Below the pieces are notes generated by a model. It had not been told where the DNA came from and ran no database searches. It saw nothing but the letters and a program-made list of their open reading frames with translations. From NCBI RefSeq assembly GCF_000705555.1, contig NZ_JMQN01000057.1, positions 186,001 through 250,000 on the forward strand: a DNA stretch of 64,000 nt, written 5' to 3'. Source of the DNA: Marinobacterium lacunae (GTDB lineage: Bacteria > Pseudomonadota > Gammaproteobacteria > Pseudomonadales > Balneatricaceae). How positions within the stretch are numbered: the stretch's first letter is position 1; every line of letters begins with the position of its first letter. This document shows, in pieces, positions 26,211-35,547 of the stretch. The position numbers were made by a program, and so were the translations under genes.

Positions 26211-26954
26211 TCAACGTTTCAAACGCATTTGGTATTCAAACAGGCTTGAAGGGAATATGGTTTCGGTCGCTTCGAAAATGATACCTTCGGTGTTGATGAA
26301 CTTTCGGCGCAACCTAAGCGATGCCTGCCCGGGTTCGACCTGAAGCTTTTCTGCAATGGTATCTGGCAGCAAGATAGCAGCAATCGACTGCTGAACCTCC
26401 GCAGTCTGTTTCCCGAAACGCTGTTCCAACAATCCGATCACCGAGCTTGTTACCTGAGACAGTTCAGCCTGTATCGGCATAAACATTTCATGCACCCATA
26501 CATCCAGTGTACAAAGCGGACGCTCCTCGGTTTCACCGGGTGGTGTGCTGTAACGTACGCCGTTTATCTCAAGCAGGTGCTGGCCAAAGGCAAAGCCGGT
26601 TTTCTCGGCGATCTCACTGTCCGCCATGACTTCAGCAGACTGTTCGATCACCACATGAACCTGTTCTGCATGCTCCAGCAGCTCATCAATAGTCGACCAG
26701 GCACTGCGAAAAACCGAGGGGCGCGTATTAATCACGACGCTGCCACGTCCCTGTTGCCGCTCTATCAGCCCTTTCTCTTCCAGTAATTTCAACGCGCCCC
26801 GGGCCGTAAATCGGCTAATGCCATGCTCCTTACAAAGGGTGGCCTCTGTTGGCAGCAGAGTACCTGGGGCAAAACGTCCCTCTGTGATCTGCGTCTCCAG
26901 TTCCTGTGCAATTTCAATGTAACGGCTCTTACGGGTATTCAAGGCACTTCCCAT
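26211..26954 (-). CDS. GntR (HutC subfamily) transcriptional regulator
   Basis: A 247-residue regulator: winged-helix domain RYIEIAQELETQITEGRFAPGTLLPTEATLCKEHGISRFTARGALKLLEEKGLIERQQGRGSVV, followed by a UTRA effector domain ending in FINTEGIIFEATETIFPSSLFEYQMRLKR. It is divergent from the TAXI-TRAP gene set. Palindromes of the TTGTC-N2-GACAA type in the gap fit HutC-type binding sites, so it most likely represses the transporter and lyase until an effector (perhaps the transported acid) binds. AGGAG is 11 bp before the ATG. Confidence 0.88.
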   Translation of the reverse strand: MGSALNTRKSRYIEIAQELETQITEGRFAPGTLLPTEATLCKEHGISRFTARGALKLLEEKGLIERQQGRGSVVINTRPSVFRSAWSTIDELLEHAEQVHVVIEQSAEVMADSEIAEKTGFAFGQHLLEINGVRYSTPPGETEERPLCTLDVWVHEMFMPIQAELSQVTSSVIGLLEQRFGKQTAEVQQSIAAILLPDTIAEKLQVEPGQASLRLRRKFINTEGIIFEATETIFPSSLFEYQMRLKR

Positions 26955-27014
26955 TGATGGTGATTCTCCTGTTGTTCTGATGCTAACCGAATCGAGCCTT
27001 AACAGGATAGCAAA

Positions 27015-27030
27015 ATTTGTCTGGACAAAT
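27015..27030. promoter_or_regulatory. GntR operator 1
   Basis: ATTTGTC-TG-GACAAAT is a perfect palindrome with 7-bp arms. It lies upstream of the TAXI gene and overlaps a candidate -35 (TGGACA) that is 17 bp from TAAATT. Confidence 0.7.
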
Positions 27031-27047
27031 AATTTTTCTGCACCTAA

Positions 27048-27063
27048 ATTTGTCCGTACAAGT
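27048..27063. promoter_or_regulatory. GntR operator 2 and overlapping inverted repeat
   Basis: ATTTGTC-CG-TACAAGT repeats operator 1 with two mismatched positions, centred 33 bp (about three turns) downstream. Its right arm is also the left arm of GTACAAGT-N8-ACTTGTAC (27056-27079). It covers the likely -10 and start-site region. Confidence 0.65.
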
Positions 27064-27106
27064 TGGCATACACTTGTACGACGATAACAATAATGGGAGA
27101 CAACCG

Positions 27107-28093
27107 ATGAGACTTCGTATCAAAGCAATCGCTACGCTAGCCACTACCGCGCTACTTGCTGTCGCATGTTCTGCGAATGCCGAAGATAGAACAGGCTGGC
27201 CGACCAGCATCAAAATTGGGACGGCGTCCCAAGGTGGCACCTACTTCATCTACGGAAGCGGTGTTGCCAAATTGATCCAGGAAAAACTCTCTATTCCGTC
27301 CAGTGCCGAGGTATCGGGTGGACCAATTCAGAATCTGGCCCTGGTCGATGCCGGCCGACTCAATCTTGCCCTGACAAGCACAGGTCCCGCGCAGCAGAGT
27401 GTTGAAGGGCGTAATCCCCTCGTACCAGGTTCCAAGATTGAAAACGTGCGGGCGCTCTTCCCGATGTACCAGTCCGCATTCCAGATCGCCGTACTGAAGA
27501 GTTCCGGTATTACGAACCTTCATGCACTTAACGGTCAGTCCATGGGCGTGGGCCCGAAAGCTGGTACAACGGCCAGTTACTTGCCGTCGATCCTGTCCGA
27601 CATTGGCATTGAGATAGAACCTCGTTTCGGTGGTGCGGGGGATCAGGCCGGACAGTTGCAGGACGGCATGATCAGGTCACTTGGCTTGGCAGCCGGTATT
27701 CCGGTCACCGCGTTCACCCAGATCGAAGCGCAGAATGAGATCACTCCATTGGGCTTTACCGATGACGAAATCGAAAAACTCACCAAGATCTACCCTTCAC
27801 TGTCGCCTCTTGTGATTAAGGAGGGCGTCTATAAGAGCCAGAAAGGTGATCTGAAGACTGTCTCCATGTGGAACTTTGTTGTCGCCAGCAAAGATATGCC
27901 CGATGACCTGGCTTACGCGATTACCAAAGCGGTGCTCGAAAGCAATGACGAGATGAAACAGGTTCACCGCGCGGCAGCTGAATCGTTAGCAGAAAACGTG
28001 ACTTATAACGCCGTGCTTCCGCTTCATCCTGGTGCAGTTCGTTACTACAAGGAAATCGGCATCGAACTTCCGTCAAACGTAATACCGAACTGA
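27107..28093 (+). CDS. TAXI family TRAP transporter solute-binding protein
   Basis: A 328-residue periplasmic receptor. A signal peptide covers about residues 1-24 (MRLRIKAIATLATTALLAVA, cut near SANA). SIKIGTASQGGTYFIYGSGVAKLIQ is the TAXI domain start and VLPLHPGAVRYYKEIGIELP the usual end. GGGAGA precedes the ATG; an upstream in-frame start would run through the operators. It captures a substrate, probably a small carboxylate, for the fused permease 13 bp downstream. The true ligand is unknown. Confidence 0.92.
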   Translation: MRLRIKAIATLATTALLAVACSANAEDRTGWPTSIKIGTASQGGTYFIYGSGVAKLIQEKLSIPSSAEVSGGPIQNLALVDAGRLNLALTSTGPAQQSVEGRNPLVPGSKIENVRALFPMYQSAFQIAVLKSSGITNLHALNGQSMGVGPKAGTTASYLPSILSDIGIEIEPRFGGAGDQAGQLQDGMIRSLGLAAGIPVTAFTQIEAQNEITPLGFTDDEIEKLTKIYPSLSPLVIKEGVYKSQKGDLKTVSMWNFVVASKDMPDDLAYAITKAVLESNDEMKQVHRAAAESLAENVTYNAVLPLHPGAVRYYKEIGIELPSNVIPN

Positions 28094-28106
28094 TCAGGTG
28101 TTCGTG

Positions 28107-30245
28107 ATGAAAACATCTTCAAATAATCCCCCGGTCCAGCATGGCCATGGTTCTGAGGCATTTGAGTCCAACGTGGATGCTCAAGCTGATACCGCCAATG
28201 AGACCATGGGAGGCCCTCTGTTACTGGTCGCCGCAAGCGCCATCTACGTGCTGTTGCAGTTACTGGCTCTGAACCTCTACCCCATGGAGGCGTGGAGCCA
28301 GCGTATTCTGCATATGACCGGTGGCCTGGCACTGGGTGCACTGATCTTCGCAGGTGGTAGCTACCGCGTACACCAGGGTTCCAAATTGGGTACGATTGCG
28401 GGGGGTGCTGCATTGATTATCGCGGTAGCCGCCGGCGCCGCTTATGTCATGTTTGAACGCACCTTGATGGATCAGCCGGGGATGAATGCCTTTAGCTGGG
28501 CATTGACCCTGGCCACACTGATCACCATTCCGGCGACCTGGTTGGCGAGGCACGCTCAGGTTTGGCGGATGGCTGATATCGCCATGGCCGTATTGACGCT
28601 GGTCGTGGGCGCTTATCTGATCGAGTATCTGGATATGCTCCAGTTCCGCGGAGGTGCCTTCCCAACGACTAGCGATGCGGTCGTATCGGCGGTGGCCATA
28701 GCCCTATTGTTGGAGATCACTCGCCGCACCACCGGTATGGCGATGGTGGTAATTGCAGCCTGCTTTATCGTCTACGCCTTCGTCGGGCCCTGGATGCCGG
28801 GCATTCTGCGCCATGAAGGATATGATTTTGCTCGCCTGATCTCCTACCTGCTGACCGACAACGGTGTGTTGGGTCCCACTCTGGGCGTCTCGGCTACTTA
28901 TCTGATCTTGTTCATCGTTTTCGCGGCCTTCCTCCAAGCCTCTGGGGCCGGTGACTACTTCGTCAAACTTGCCTTTGCGGTTGCTGGACACAAGCGGGGG
29001 GGGCCTGCCAAAGTGGCCGTACTGGCATCAGGTCTGATGGGCACGATCAACGGCTCGTCTGCTGGTAATGTGGTCTCTACTGGCGCGTTCACTATCCCGC
29101 TGATGAAAAAGGTGGGGTATAAGCCGACTGTTGCCGGTGCTATCGAGGCCGCCGCCTCTTCAGGTGGACAGATTCTGCCGCCAATCATGGGCGCCGGGGC
29201 GTTTATCATGGCGGATGTGACTGGGATTCCTTACACCGATATCGTCCTCGCGGCTGTCATACCCGGCATTCTGTACTTCCTGTCAGTTTACTTCATGGTC
29301 GACTTCGAGGCGTCGAAGAACGGCATGGAAGGGCTGAGCCGGGATCAGCTGCCGGATCGCGCGAAACTGATGCGTCAGCTCTACCTATTCTCGCCAATTT
29401 TGATCCTGATCGCTGGACTGGTGATGGGATACTCGGTGATTCGCGCCGGTACGCTCTCCGGCCTCTCGGTCATCGTTGTCAGCTGGCTCGGCGCTAACGC
29501 CATGGGCCCGAAGCGGATCTTTCATGCACTGGCGCTGGCCGGCAAGATGGCGGTACCACTGATTGCCGTCTGCGCCACGGCGGGGATCATCGTGGGTGTC
29601 ATCAGTATCACCGGCGTTGGTTTGCGCTTCTCGGCTATTCTTCTGTCGGTTGCTGAGAGCAGCCAGCTACTGGCGCTACTGTTCGCCATGGTTATCTCCG
29701 TTGTATTGGGTATGGGAATGCCGACCACCGCGGCCTATGCCGTGGCTGCTGCGGTAATCGCTCCGGGCCTGACCCAGTTGGGTATAGAGCCGCTGATCGC
29801 ACACTTCTTCGTATTCTTCTTCGCTGTGATGTCCGCGATTACACCACCGGTGGCTCTAGCCGCATTTGCCGGTGCGGCTATCTCCGGGGCCAACTCGATG
29901 CAAACGGGTGTGCAGGCATTCAAGATCGGCATCTCCGCTTTCCTAGTGCCGTTCATCTTCTGCTTTAACCCGGCTCTGCTGATGCAGGGCTCGCTGATCA
30001 AAATACTGTTGGCGGCTGTTACGGCAACCGTCGGAATTTATCTGCTCAGTGCGGCCGTGCAGGGCTGGTTCTTTACTCGCACCAATCTCCTCACGCGAGG
30101 ACTGCTGTTCATGACGTCGATCCTGATGATTATGGGCGGTTGGGAAACCGACTTGGCCGGTGCCGTTATGACGCTCGGGCTGTTTATCTGGAAAAAAGAC
30201 GGTGTTAGCCGCCAACGACTCTCTTGCAAGGTATTTTCAAAATGA
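28107..30245 (+). CDS. TRAP transporter fused small-large permease (4TM/12TM)
   Basis: A 712-residue inner-membrane protein. Four N-terminal hydrophobic segments (DctQ-like) lead into the large DctM-like subunit with AAASSGGQILPPIMGAGAFIMADVTGIPY and VLGMGMPTTAAYAVAAAV, the standard TAXI-TRAP permease motifs. It acts with the receptor encoded just upstream, using a cation gradient. The stop overlaps the lyase start by 4 bp (ATGA), tying transport to catabolism. I use the ATG of MKTSSNN rather than a GTG three codons upstream. Confidence 0.92.
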   Translation: MKTSSNNPPVQHGHGSEAFESNVDAQADTANETMGGPLLLVAASAIYVLLQLLALNLYPMEAWSQRILHMTGGLALGALIFAGGSYRVHQGSKLGTIAGGAALIIAVAAGAAYVMFERTLMDQPGMNAFSWALTLATLITIPATWLARHAQVWRMADIAMAVLTLVVGAYLIEYLDMLQFRGGAFPTTSDAVVSAVAIALLLEITRRTTGMAMVVIAACFIVYAFVGPWMPGILRHEGYDFARLISYLLTDNGVLGPTLGVSATYLILFIVFAAFLQASGAGDYFVKLAFAVAGHKRGGPAKVAVLASGLMGTINGSSAGNVVSTGAFTIPLMKKVGYKPTVAGAIEAAASSGGQILPPIMGAGAFIMADVTGIPYTDIVLAAVIPGILYFLSVYFMVDFEASKNGMEGLSRDQLPDRAKLMRQLYLFSPILILIAGLVMGYSVIRAGTLSGLSVIVVSWLGANAMGPKRIFHALALAGKMAVPLIAVCATAGIIVGVISITGVGLRFSAILLSVAESSQLLALLFAMVISVVLGMGMPTTAAYAVAAAVIAPGLTQLGIEPLIAHFFVFFFAVMSAITPPVALAAFAGAAISGANSMQTGVQAFKIGISAFLVPFIFCFNPALLMQGSLIKILLAAVTATVGIYLLSAAVQGWFFTRTNLLTRGLLFMTSILMIMGGWETDLAGAVMTLGLFIWKKDGVSRQRLSCKVFSK

Positions 30246-31579
30246 CTGCTTCCATCCTTGACTCCCGTATTTTCACGCCACTGTTTCACTCCGACACAAT
30301 GCGTGAAGAATTCAATGATCACGCCAGAGTCCGTGCCTATATCGAGGTCGAGGCGGCACTGGCCCGAGCTCAGGCCAGAGTCGGGATGATCCCGACTGAA
30401 GCCGCTCAACGTATCAACAACGCGGCCAGCGAGATTCAGATAGATATGGAGCGCTTGGCACATGATACTGGCACCGTTGGATACCCCATTCTCGGCCTGG
30501 TGCGTCAATTAGCCAAAGCGGCAGGTAAAGACTCCGGTGGCTATGTCCACTGGGGTGCGACAACACAGGACATCATGGATACCGGCACCGTGCTTCAGGT
30601 TCGGGCAGGATTGGATCTGATAGAGCGGGATCTGCAGCGTGTTGCCTGTGCGCTCGAAACCCTGGCCAAAACCCACCGCAATACGGTTATGGCCGGGCGC
30701 ACGCATATGCAACACGCACTGCCGGTAACCTTTGGCTACAAGGCGGCGGTATGGCTAGACTCGGTTCATAGAGCGCAAGAGCGCTTGCAGGAGCTGCGCC
30801 CGCGTGTATTGGTGGCGCAGCTCGGCGGCGCAGCGGGTACGTTGGCGTCGATGGGAGAGGGAGCGGAAAAGGTAACCGAACTTCTGGCTGAAGAGCTTGG
30901 CCTTCGTAGTCCATTGATCCCCTGGCATGCAACGCGCGATGCACTGGCCGAAGCGGGCTGTGCCCTGGCGTTGATGACGGGTAGTTTGGCCAAGATCGCC
31001 TTTGACGTCATGATTATGTCGATGACCGAGCTCGGCGAACTGGCCGAACCCTTCGTCAAGGATCGAGGGGCGTCGTCGACCATGCCGCAAAAGCGTAATC
31101 CCATTTCTTGTGAAGTGATACGCGGTTGTCACAAAGCTGTAAGCGAATCCGCACACATGCTCCTAGGCGCTCAGGAAGCGGATCTTGAGAGGGCGACCGG
31201 GCCTTGGCATACCGAGTGGATCGCGTTGCCGCAGTGCTTTGTACTTTCCCATTGCGCAATTTCTCAGGCTATCTTCCTGTTGGAAGGACTTGCGGTGTAT
31301 CCGGAACGGATGCGAGACAACTTGAACCTCACCCGAGGTCTGATTGTGGCTGAATCGGCGATGATGGCATTGGCTCCTTATTTAGGTCGTCAGGTAGCTC
31401 ATGATGTAGTGTATGAAGCTTGCCGCGAGGCGGAACACTCCAAGCTGACATTGTCGGATGTGCTAGCCGAGGATGGTCGTGTAACCGCGCACCTGTCCCG
31501 GGAGCAGATTACCCAAGTGCTCTCGCCTGAGAACTATTTGGGGTTGTCAACGTTTTATGTCGATCAAGTCTTAGGATAG
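30242..31579 (+). CDS. PcaB-like/adenylosuccinate lyase superfamily enzyme
   Basis: A 445-residue aspartase/fumarase-superfamily enzyme. The signature GASSTMPQKRNPISCEV carries the catalytic serine loop, with VHWGATTQDIMDTG and MAGRTHMQHALPVTFGYK as the other active-site segments. It most resembles 3-carboxy-cis,cis-muconate cycloisomerase, but no other beta-ketoadipate gene is near. Members also cleave N-substituted aspartates (C-N lyases), so the substrate could be an imported succinyl- or aminopolycarboxylic compound. Translation is coupled to the permease by ATGA overlap. Confidence 0.85.
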   Translation: MTASILDSRIFTPLFHSDTMREEFNDHARVRAYIEVEAALARAQARVGMIPTEAAQRINNAASEIQIDMERLAHDTGTVGYPILGLVRQLAKAAGKDSGGYVHWGATTQDIMDTGTVLQVRAGLDLIERDLQRVACALETLAKTHRNTVMAGRTHMQHALPVTFGYKAAVWLDSVHRAQERLQELRPRVLVAQLGGAAGTLASMGEGAEKVTELLAEELGLRSPLIPWHATRDALAEAGCALALMTGSLAKIAFDVMIMSMTELGELAEPFVKDRGASSTMPQKRNPISCEVIRGCHKAVSESAHMLLGAQEADLERATGPWHTEWIALPQCFVLSHCAISQAIFLLEGLAVYPERMRDNLNLTRGLIVAESAMMALAPYLGRQVAHDVVYEACREAEHSKLTLSDVLAEDGRVTAHLSREQITQVLSPENYLGLSTFYVDQVLG

Positions 31580-31616
31580 TTTTCGGACTACAGTGGAAAC
31601 TTTTGTCTATTCAAGG

Positions 31617-31643
31617 AACGGGCGCTAATAGAGCCCGTTTTTT
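31617..31643 (+). terminator. Rho-independent terminator after the lyase gene
   Basis: AACGGGC and GCCCGTT form a 7-bp stem with a 9-nt loop and are followed by TTTT. It ends the GntR-controlled TAXI-TRAP/lyase unit. Confidence 0.8.
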
Positions 31644-32082
31644 ACGATTTTGCCACGTCGCGGAGACCACTGTTTCGAAATATAGCCATCAGTAAACGCA
31701 GAGATTAACCGTGAGTAAGACCGTGTGTGGACTACGCCCGAAAAAGGGGAGACGCTCAGGCCGAAAACAGAAACCTCTCATAAGGCTTGCAGGATTGCTC
31801 CACTGAGAAGTGATTGGCACCCTATGCGATAGTTGCTGAACGCTATGCAATCGAATCCTTCCACATCTGGCGATGTATCGTGTTCTCAATGAAGCTCACT
31901 TTATCTGGGCGTATACAAGATTCAGGACGGGGCATTTATCTGAGCCGCGAGTGACCGCTCTGTGCCGCTCACATGGAGACCTACGAGTCGAACGTCTGCT
32001 AAGGACCAATAGCAGACTACACGGTAACCCATTCACCCCGTCGGCTTCGGCTCGTAAGTCGCCATAACCGCAGCCACTCCCC
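31644..32082. other. Non-coding gap with no recognised gene
   Basis: About 440 bp between the lyase terminator and the Ap4A phosphorylase gene. No ORF with credible initiation or family resemblance was found on either strand. The minus strand contains a stretch around 31930-32020 with a stop-free protein-like reading (LADVRLVGLHVSGTERSL) that resembles decayed repetitive sequence seen in marine gammaproteobacteria (memory, unverified). Confidence 0.3.
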
Positions 32083-32925
32083 TTACGCCACCGACACAAG
32101 CGCCCGCATAATCCCCTCTTCCTTCAACTTTGCGGCCTGCTCTTCGTCCCTTACCAGTATTGCCCCGCAAAACGCCAACGCGTTGAACGATATGCTCTGC
32201 CAGCGCTCAGCGCGCCTTGGCACCATCATCATCCAGTGGCGGGTCAGTAAGAGGTTGTAAGGTGCATCGTCCGCAAGGTTCAGTGCATCGCGCAGCGACT
32301 CGTAAGCCGCTAGCAGCTGCTGGCCTGCCTGTGCAGCATCCTCGAACAGTGCGGACGGCAGTTGCATAACACAGTGGCGAAAGCCGAGTGCTTCACACCC
32401 TTGCGGGTGCTCTCCGCTTACATGGTTTAGCTGTTCCGAGAATGGGGTTTCTGCAAACGGGCTCATCGGCAGTGGCACCAGTTGCAGGTGTTTGTGGGGC
32501 TGGCTGGCACCGGCCTGTTCGCCGCCGTTGAAAAAGGCCAGCCCCGGAATCTCGGCCATCACCTGTGACAGCGCACGAAAGTCGTTTAGATTAAGCCGGT
32601 CAGACTGAGGCTCAAAACGGCTGGTGACGATCAGCAGGTGCTTATCGACCACATTGTATTTGTTCAGCAGGCAGCGATGGTGCTCGCCCAACTCACACAC
32701 ATAGAGCGCTTCTTCATAGGGCAGGAAGGGGTTGCTGGCGTGGCTGGCCGCTTTTTTAAGGCGGGCGCGGGCTTCGTCTTTGCGCTTGAGGTTATCGAGC
32801 ACGCGGATCAGGTAGCTGATTTCCCCCTCGTTGACCACTTCGGCAACGGTCTGGATCGATTGCAGGGCACCATTGGCCAGTGCCGCCTGTGTGACGGCCT
32901 CAACACGATCAGCAAGCTTTACCAC
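32083..32925 (-). CDS. Ap4A phosphorylase / ATP adenylyltransferase family protein
   Basis: A 280-residue protein of the HIT-like branch. FFNGGEQAGASQPHKHLQLVPLP contains the H-x-H-x-Q nucleotidylate motif (HKHLQ), preceded by YNVVDKHLLIVTSRFEPQ, and PYNLLLTRHWMMMVPRR is the C-terminal adenine-binding region. It should phosphorolyse diadenosine tetraphosphate to ADP and ATP. The family is common in fungi and cyanobacteria and patchy in gammaproteobacteria. It uses a GTG start after AAGGAG. It is the last of a five-gene same-strand run, 54 bp after the cyclotransferase gene. Confidence 0.85.
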   Translation of the reverse strand: MVKLADRVEAVTQAALANGALQSIQTVAEVVNEGEISYLIRVLDNLKRKDEARARLKKAASHASNPFLPYEEALYVCELGEHHRCLLNKYNVVDKHLLIVTSRFEPQSDRLNLNDFRALSQVMAEIPGLAFFNGGEQAGASQPHKHLQLVPLPMSPFAETPFSEQLNHVSGEHPQGCEALGFRHCVMQLPSALFEDAAQAGQQLLAAYESLRDALNLADDAPYNLLLTRHWMMMVPRRAERWQSISFNALAFCGAILVRDEEQAAKLKEEGIMRALVSVA

Positions 32926-32979
32926 TCTTGTTACTCTCCTTGTCTGGGTGCGGGTACGCCGCTAGTGCGGAGTTACCCC

Positions 32980-33489
32980 TTATCCGATGATGAGGGTGGG
33001 GTCATGCACAGCGCGTTCTGCCAGATCGCGTTCCCGGTTCCGGTCGTGTATGGCCTCTACCTTACGGATCTGTTCGATATAGCTATGCGGCAGCGCCGAC
33101 TCACACGCGCCGATCAGTACGTGGTGAAGATACCAGGAGAACGGTTTCAGGTGCGGGTCGGTCAGCATCGCCCAGTAGGTCAGCGCCTCCACCTCACTAT
33201 CCTGGGGCCCTTTTACGATAACCGTTTTCTGCCCATAGCCAATGCCTAGGCCCTCGGCGCGGTCCAATGTGGGTTTATCAATGGGGTCGATAAGAAAGAG
33301 CGCGCCGATCACACGGTGGGCTGGGTCGCCGGTGAAATAGGCATCGCACTTGCCCGAGCCGTCCTTGCCGCACTTGTGAAACCGAAGGTCGTGCCCTTCA
33401 AGCCAGTAGGTGCCCATGCGCTCGGCGCTGGGCACCCGCTCTCGCAAGCGCGCCAGTGACATGTTCGAGCCATACGCAAAGTAGTGCAT
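32980..33489 (-). CDS. Gamma-glutamylcyclotransferase family protein
   Basis: A 169-residue protein beginning MHYFAYGSNMSLARLRERVPSA, the YGSN substrate-binding loop of the GGCT fold, with FLIDPIDKPTLDRAEG supplying the catalytic Glu. It converts gamma-glutamyl peptides to 5-oxoproline in the family's best known members. RBS GGGAGG is 4 bp from the ATG. It lies 42 bp after the patatin gene; functional linkage is not obvious. Confidence 0.87.
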   Translation of the reverse strand: MHYFAYGSNMSLARLRERVPSAERMGTYWLEGHDLRFHKCGKDGSGKCDAYFTGDPAHRVIGALFLIDPIDKPTLDRAEGLGIGYGQKTVIVKGPQDSEVEALTYWAMLTDPHLKPFSWYLHHVLIGACESALPHSYIEQIRKVEAIHDRNRERDLAERAVHDPTLIIG

Positions 33490-33531
33490 CGCGCCTCCCG
33501 GGCGGCCCGCCGTGCTGGCCGCCCGTCTTAA

Positions 33532-35547
33532 TCAGACCGCTTGGGCACTCTCCACTGTTTCGGCGTGTGTGTGCTGACGCACAGCCAGCTCACTCTCAAG
33601 TGCTTTCAGTGCCATGCGGATATTCTCCCGCCCCAGCTCCCGGTAGGCGTCGAGATGACGTTCGTCGAAGAACTGGTTGATCAACCCGTCGTTGGGGAAA
33701 CTGGGGTCCACTTTTGAAAAGCATATCACTTGAGTAGACGACTGTCGGGTCAGTACCGATTTCACGTAGAGCAGCCGCCCGCGGCGCCCTGATGGATAGC
33801 GGATATGCCCCAGCGCGAAACAGTCGGCACTCAGCCCCTGCTCTGCGGATAGCAGATTGACGGTGTTCAGATGCACCTCACAGCCGAAATCGGCATGGGC
33901 CCGCTGCAGCAACAAGCCGAGGTCGCTCAACTGTAGATTGGGGTCGGCACCGGCATCGCTGGCGATAATGAGCGGGCACTCGCGGCGCAGCAGTTCATAG
34001 ACGCCGAGGTTCTCAAAATGCCCACCATCCGAGAGGTGCAGGCTGGATGCGTTCTCCTGCATCCCCTTGGCGAACAGCTCTTTGAAGATCAGCCAGAATG
34101 GCATGCGCCCGAAGTGATCGCCGGCGCGGCGCGGGTGCTGCACCCAAAACCCAAGACGGAAGTTGATCAGCGTGAGCAGGATGCTCAGCGCACGGTTAGA
34201 GGTTTGTGCAGTACCGGGGTCAACGGCTGCACCGCTGGTGGTGATCGCCTCACCCAGTGTGAGTCGTCCGGATTGGAAATCAGCCGTTCTGGCAAACCCC
34301 GTTGCCGGACAGCCACTGTATAACGGCGTCAGCGTGAAACTCTCGCCCATGCGCGAATGCGCCAGAGGCCGCTTGGAGTTGAGCGTCGACAGCGTGGTAT
34401 TAACCAACGGCAGCGGCGCTCCGGTTTCAGGCGCGATATCGGATAACGGCATATCGTCAATTTCAGGCTTGCCGGTGTAGAAAAACGCCTGTGCAAGCTG
34501 GGCCAGATAGTAGCTGTGCATGGAGGTTCGGTTGACGCTGGCGAGGCTTGCCAGCAGCAGCGAAAACGCGAACACCGCCCAGAATGCCGGATGGTCCACC
34601 ACCCTGATATGAAACACCAGATGGTAGGCAAATGCCGCCAGCCCGTAGAGCATTAACGTCAGGCCAAGAAACGCGATCTTCGGGTTGAAACGCCCCTTCG
34701 CGATTGCAAGACTGCCGGTTATGAACGGAATCGCGTAATCAAGATGTTTGCCAAGCCCCGCCAGATTTTCCGATGCGGCAAGGGCCAACAAGGCATCGTC
34801 CAGCTGAGCCACCATCGGCAGGCTGCCCACCAACGCAAGGGCAATCGCCAGCTCAAGCAAGCGGCCCATAAACTTGCGCGGTGCAAACAGGTGGGTCAGA
34901 TCCCCGCGGCGGCCTGCCCGCCACAGGGCCATGGTCGGAATACTCAGCAGGTAAAAGCCGAAACACGCAAGCGAGGCGAACAGCATCAGCAGGTAGCCGC
35001 TGTGCCCCTCGATCACCTCGCCTCCGGGCAGATGCCAGTGCGCTGGCCAGAGAAAGCGGCTGTGCGGCAGACCTGCCACCCAGAATCCCGCCAGCAGAAT
35101 CGGCAGCATCACCAGCAGGCTGAACAGCGACGAGGCAAGTATACCGGCGCCGAGTGTTGCGTTGGTCACCCCCTTGCCGGATACAAGATACGCGGCATGG
35201 GCACGCAACCAGTTGAGTACTGGCGCGCTGAACAGCTGATGTGCCCCCTCCCCCCGGTGCTTGAGCCACTGGTAGCATCCGGCCATGTAACCGCCACCGG
35301 AGACCGACGAGAGGTAGTCCACCTTGTTCAGCCAGCCACTTTCGGACAACCCCTGAAGGATGCCCAGCTGGAAGCAGGCCGAGCGAATGCCGCCACCGGA
35401 AAAAGCAACGCCGGTAATCGGCTGTTCGGGGTCGACACCGGCCGCCAGCCTGCGCGCTTCGATCCAGCGCTGCTCTTCGCTGGCGACAGTATCGAAGTCA
35501 CGGCAGTAGTTGGCGTTATCCTCGTTTACGCCATTTCCCTCGCTCAT
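33532..35547 (-). CDS. Membrane patatin-like phospholipase
   Basis: A 671-residue patatin-family acyl hydrolase. The oxyanion loop SGGGIRSA (50-57), the nucleophile elbow SSVSGGG (Ser83) and the dyad Asp in SDGGHFENLGVYELLRRECPLII (about 515) are present. Between about residues 120 and 360 there are five or six hydrophobic segments, so the two halves of the catalytic domain are split by a membrane-embedded insert. It should hydrolyse lipid esters at the inner membrane. Its start overlaps the di-haem cytochrome stop by 4 bp (ATGA), so the two are co-translated. Confidence 0.85.
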   Translation of the reverse strand: MSEGNGVNEDNANYCRDFDTVASEEQRWIEARRLAAGVDPEQPITGVAFSGGGIRSACFQLGILQGLSESGWLNKVDYLSSVSGGGYMAGCYQWLKHRGEGAHQLFSAPVLNWLRAHAAYLVSGKGVTNATLGAGILASSLFSLLVMLPILLAGFWVAGLPHSRFLWPAHWHLPGGEVIEGHSGYLLMLFASLACFGFYLLSIPTMALWRAGRRGDLTHLFAPRKFMGRLLELAIALALVGSLPMVAQLDDALLALAASENLAGLGKHLDYAIPFITGSLAIAKGRFNPKIAFLGLTLMLYGLAAFAYHLVFHIRVVDHPAFWAVFAFSLLLASLASVNRTSMHSYYLAQLAQAFFYTGKPEIDDMPLSDIAPETGAPLPLVNTTLSTLNSKRPLAHSRMGESFTLTPLYSGCPATGFARTADFQSGRLTLGEAITTSGAAVDPGTAQTSNRALSILLTLINFRLGFWVQHPRRAGDHFGRMPFWLIFKELFAKGMQENASSLHLSDGGHFENLGVYELLRRECPLIIASDAGADPNLQLSDLGLLLQRAHADFGCEVHLNTVNLLSAEQGLSADCFALGHIRYPSGRRGRLLYVKSVLTRQSSTQVICFSKVDPSFPNDGLINQFFDERHLDAYRELGRENIRMALKALESELAVRQHTHAETVESAQAV

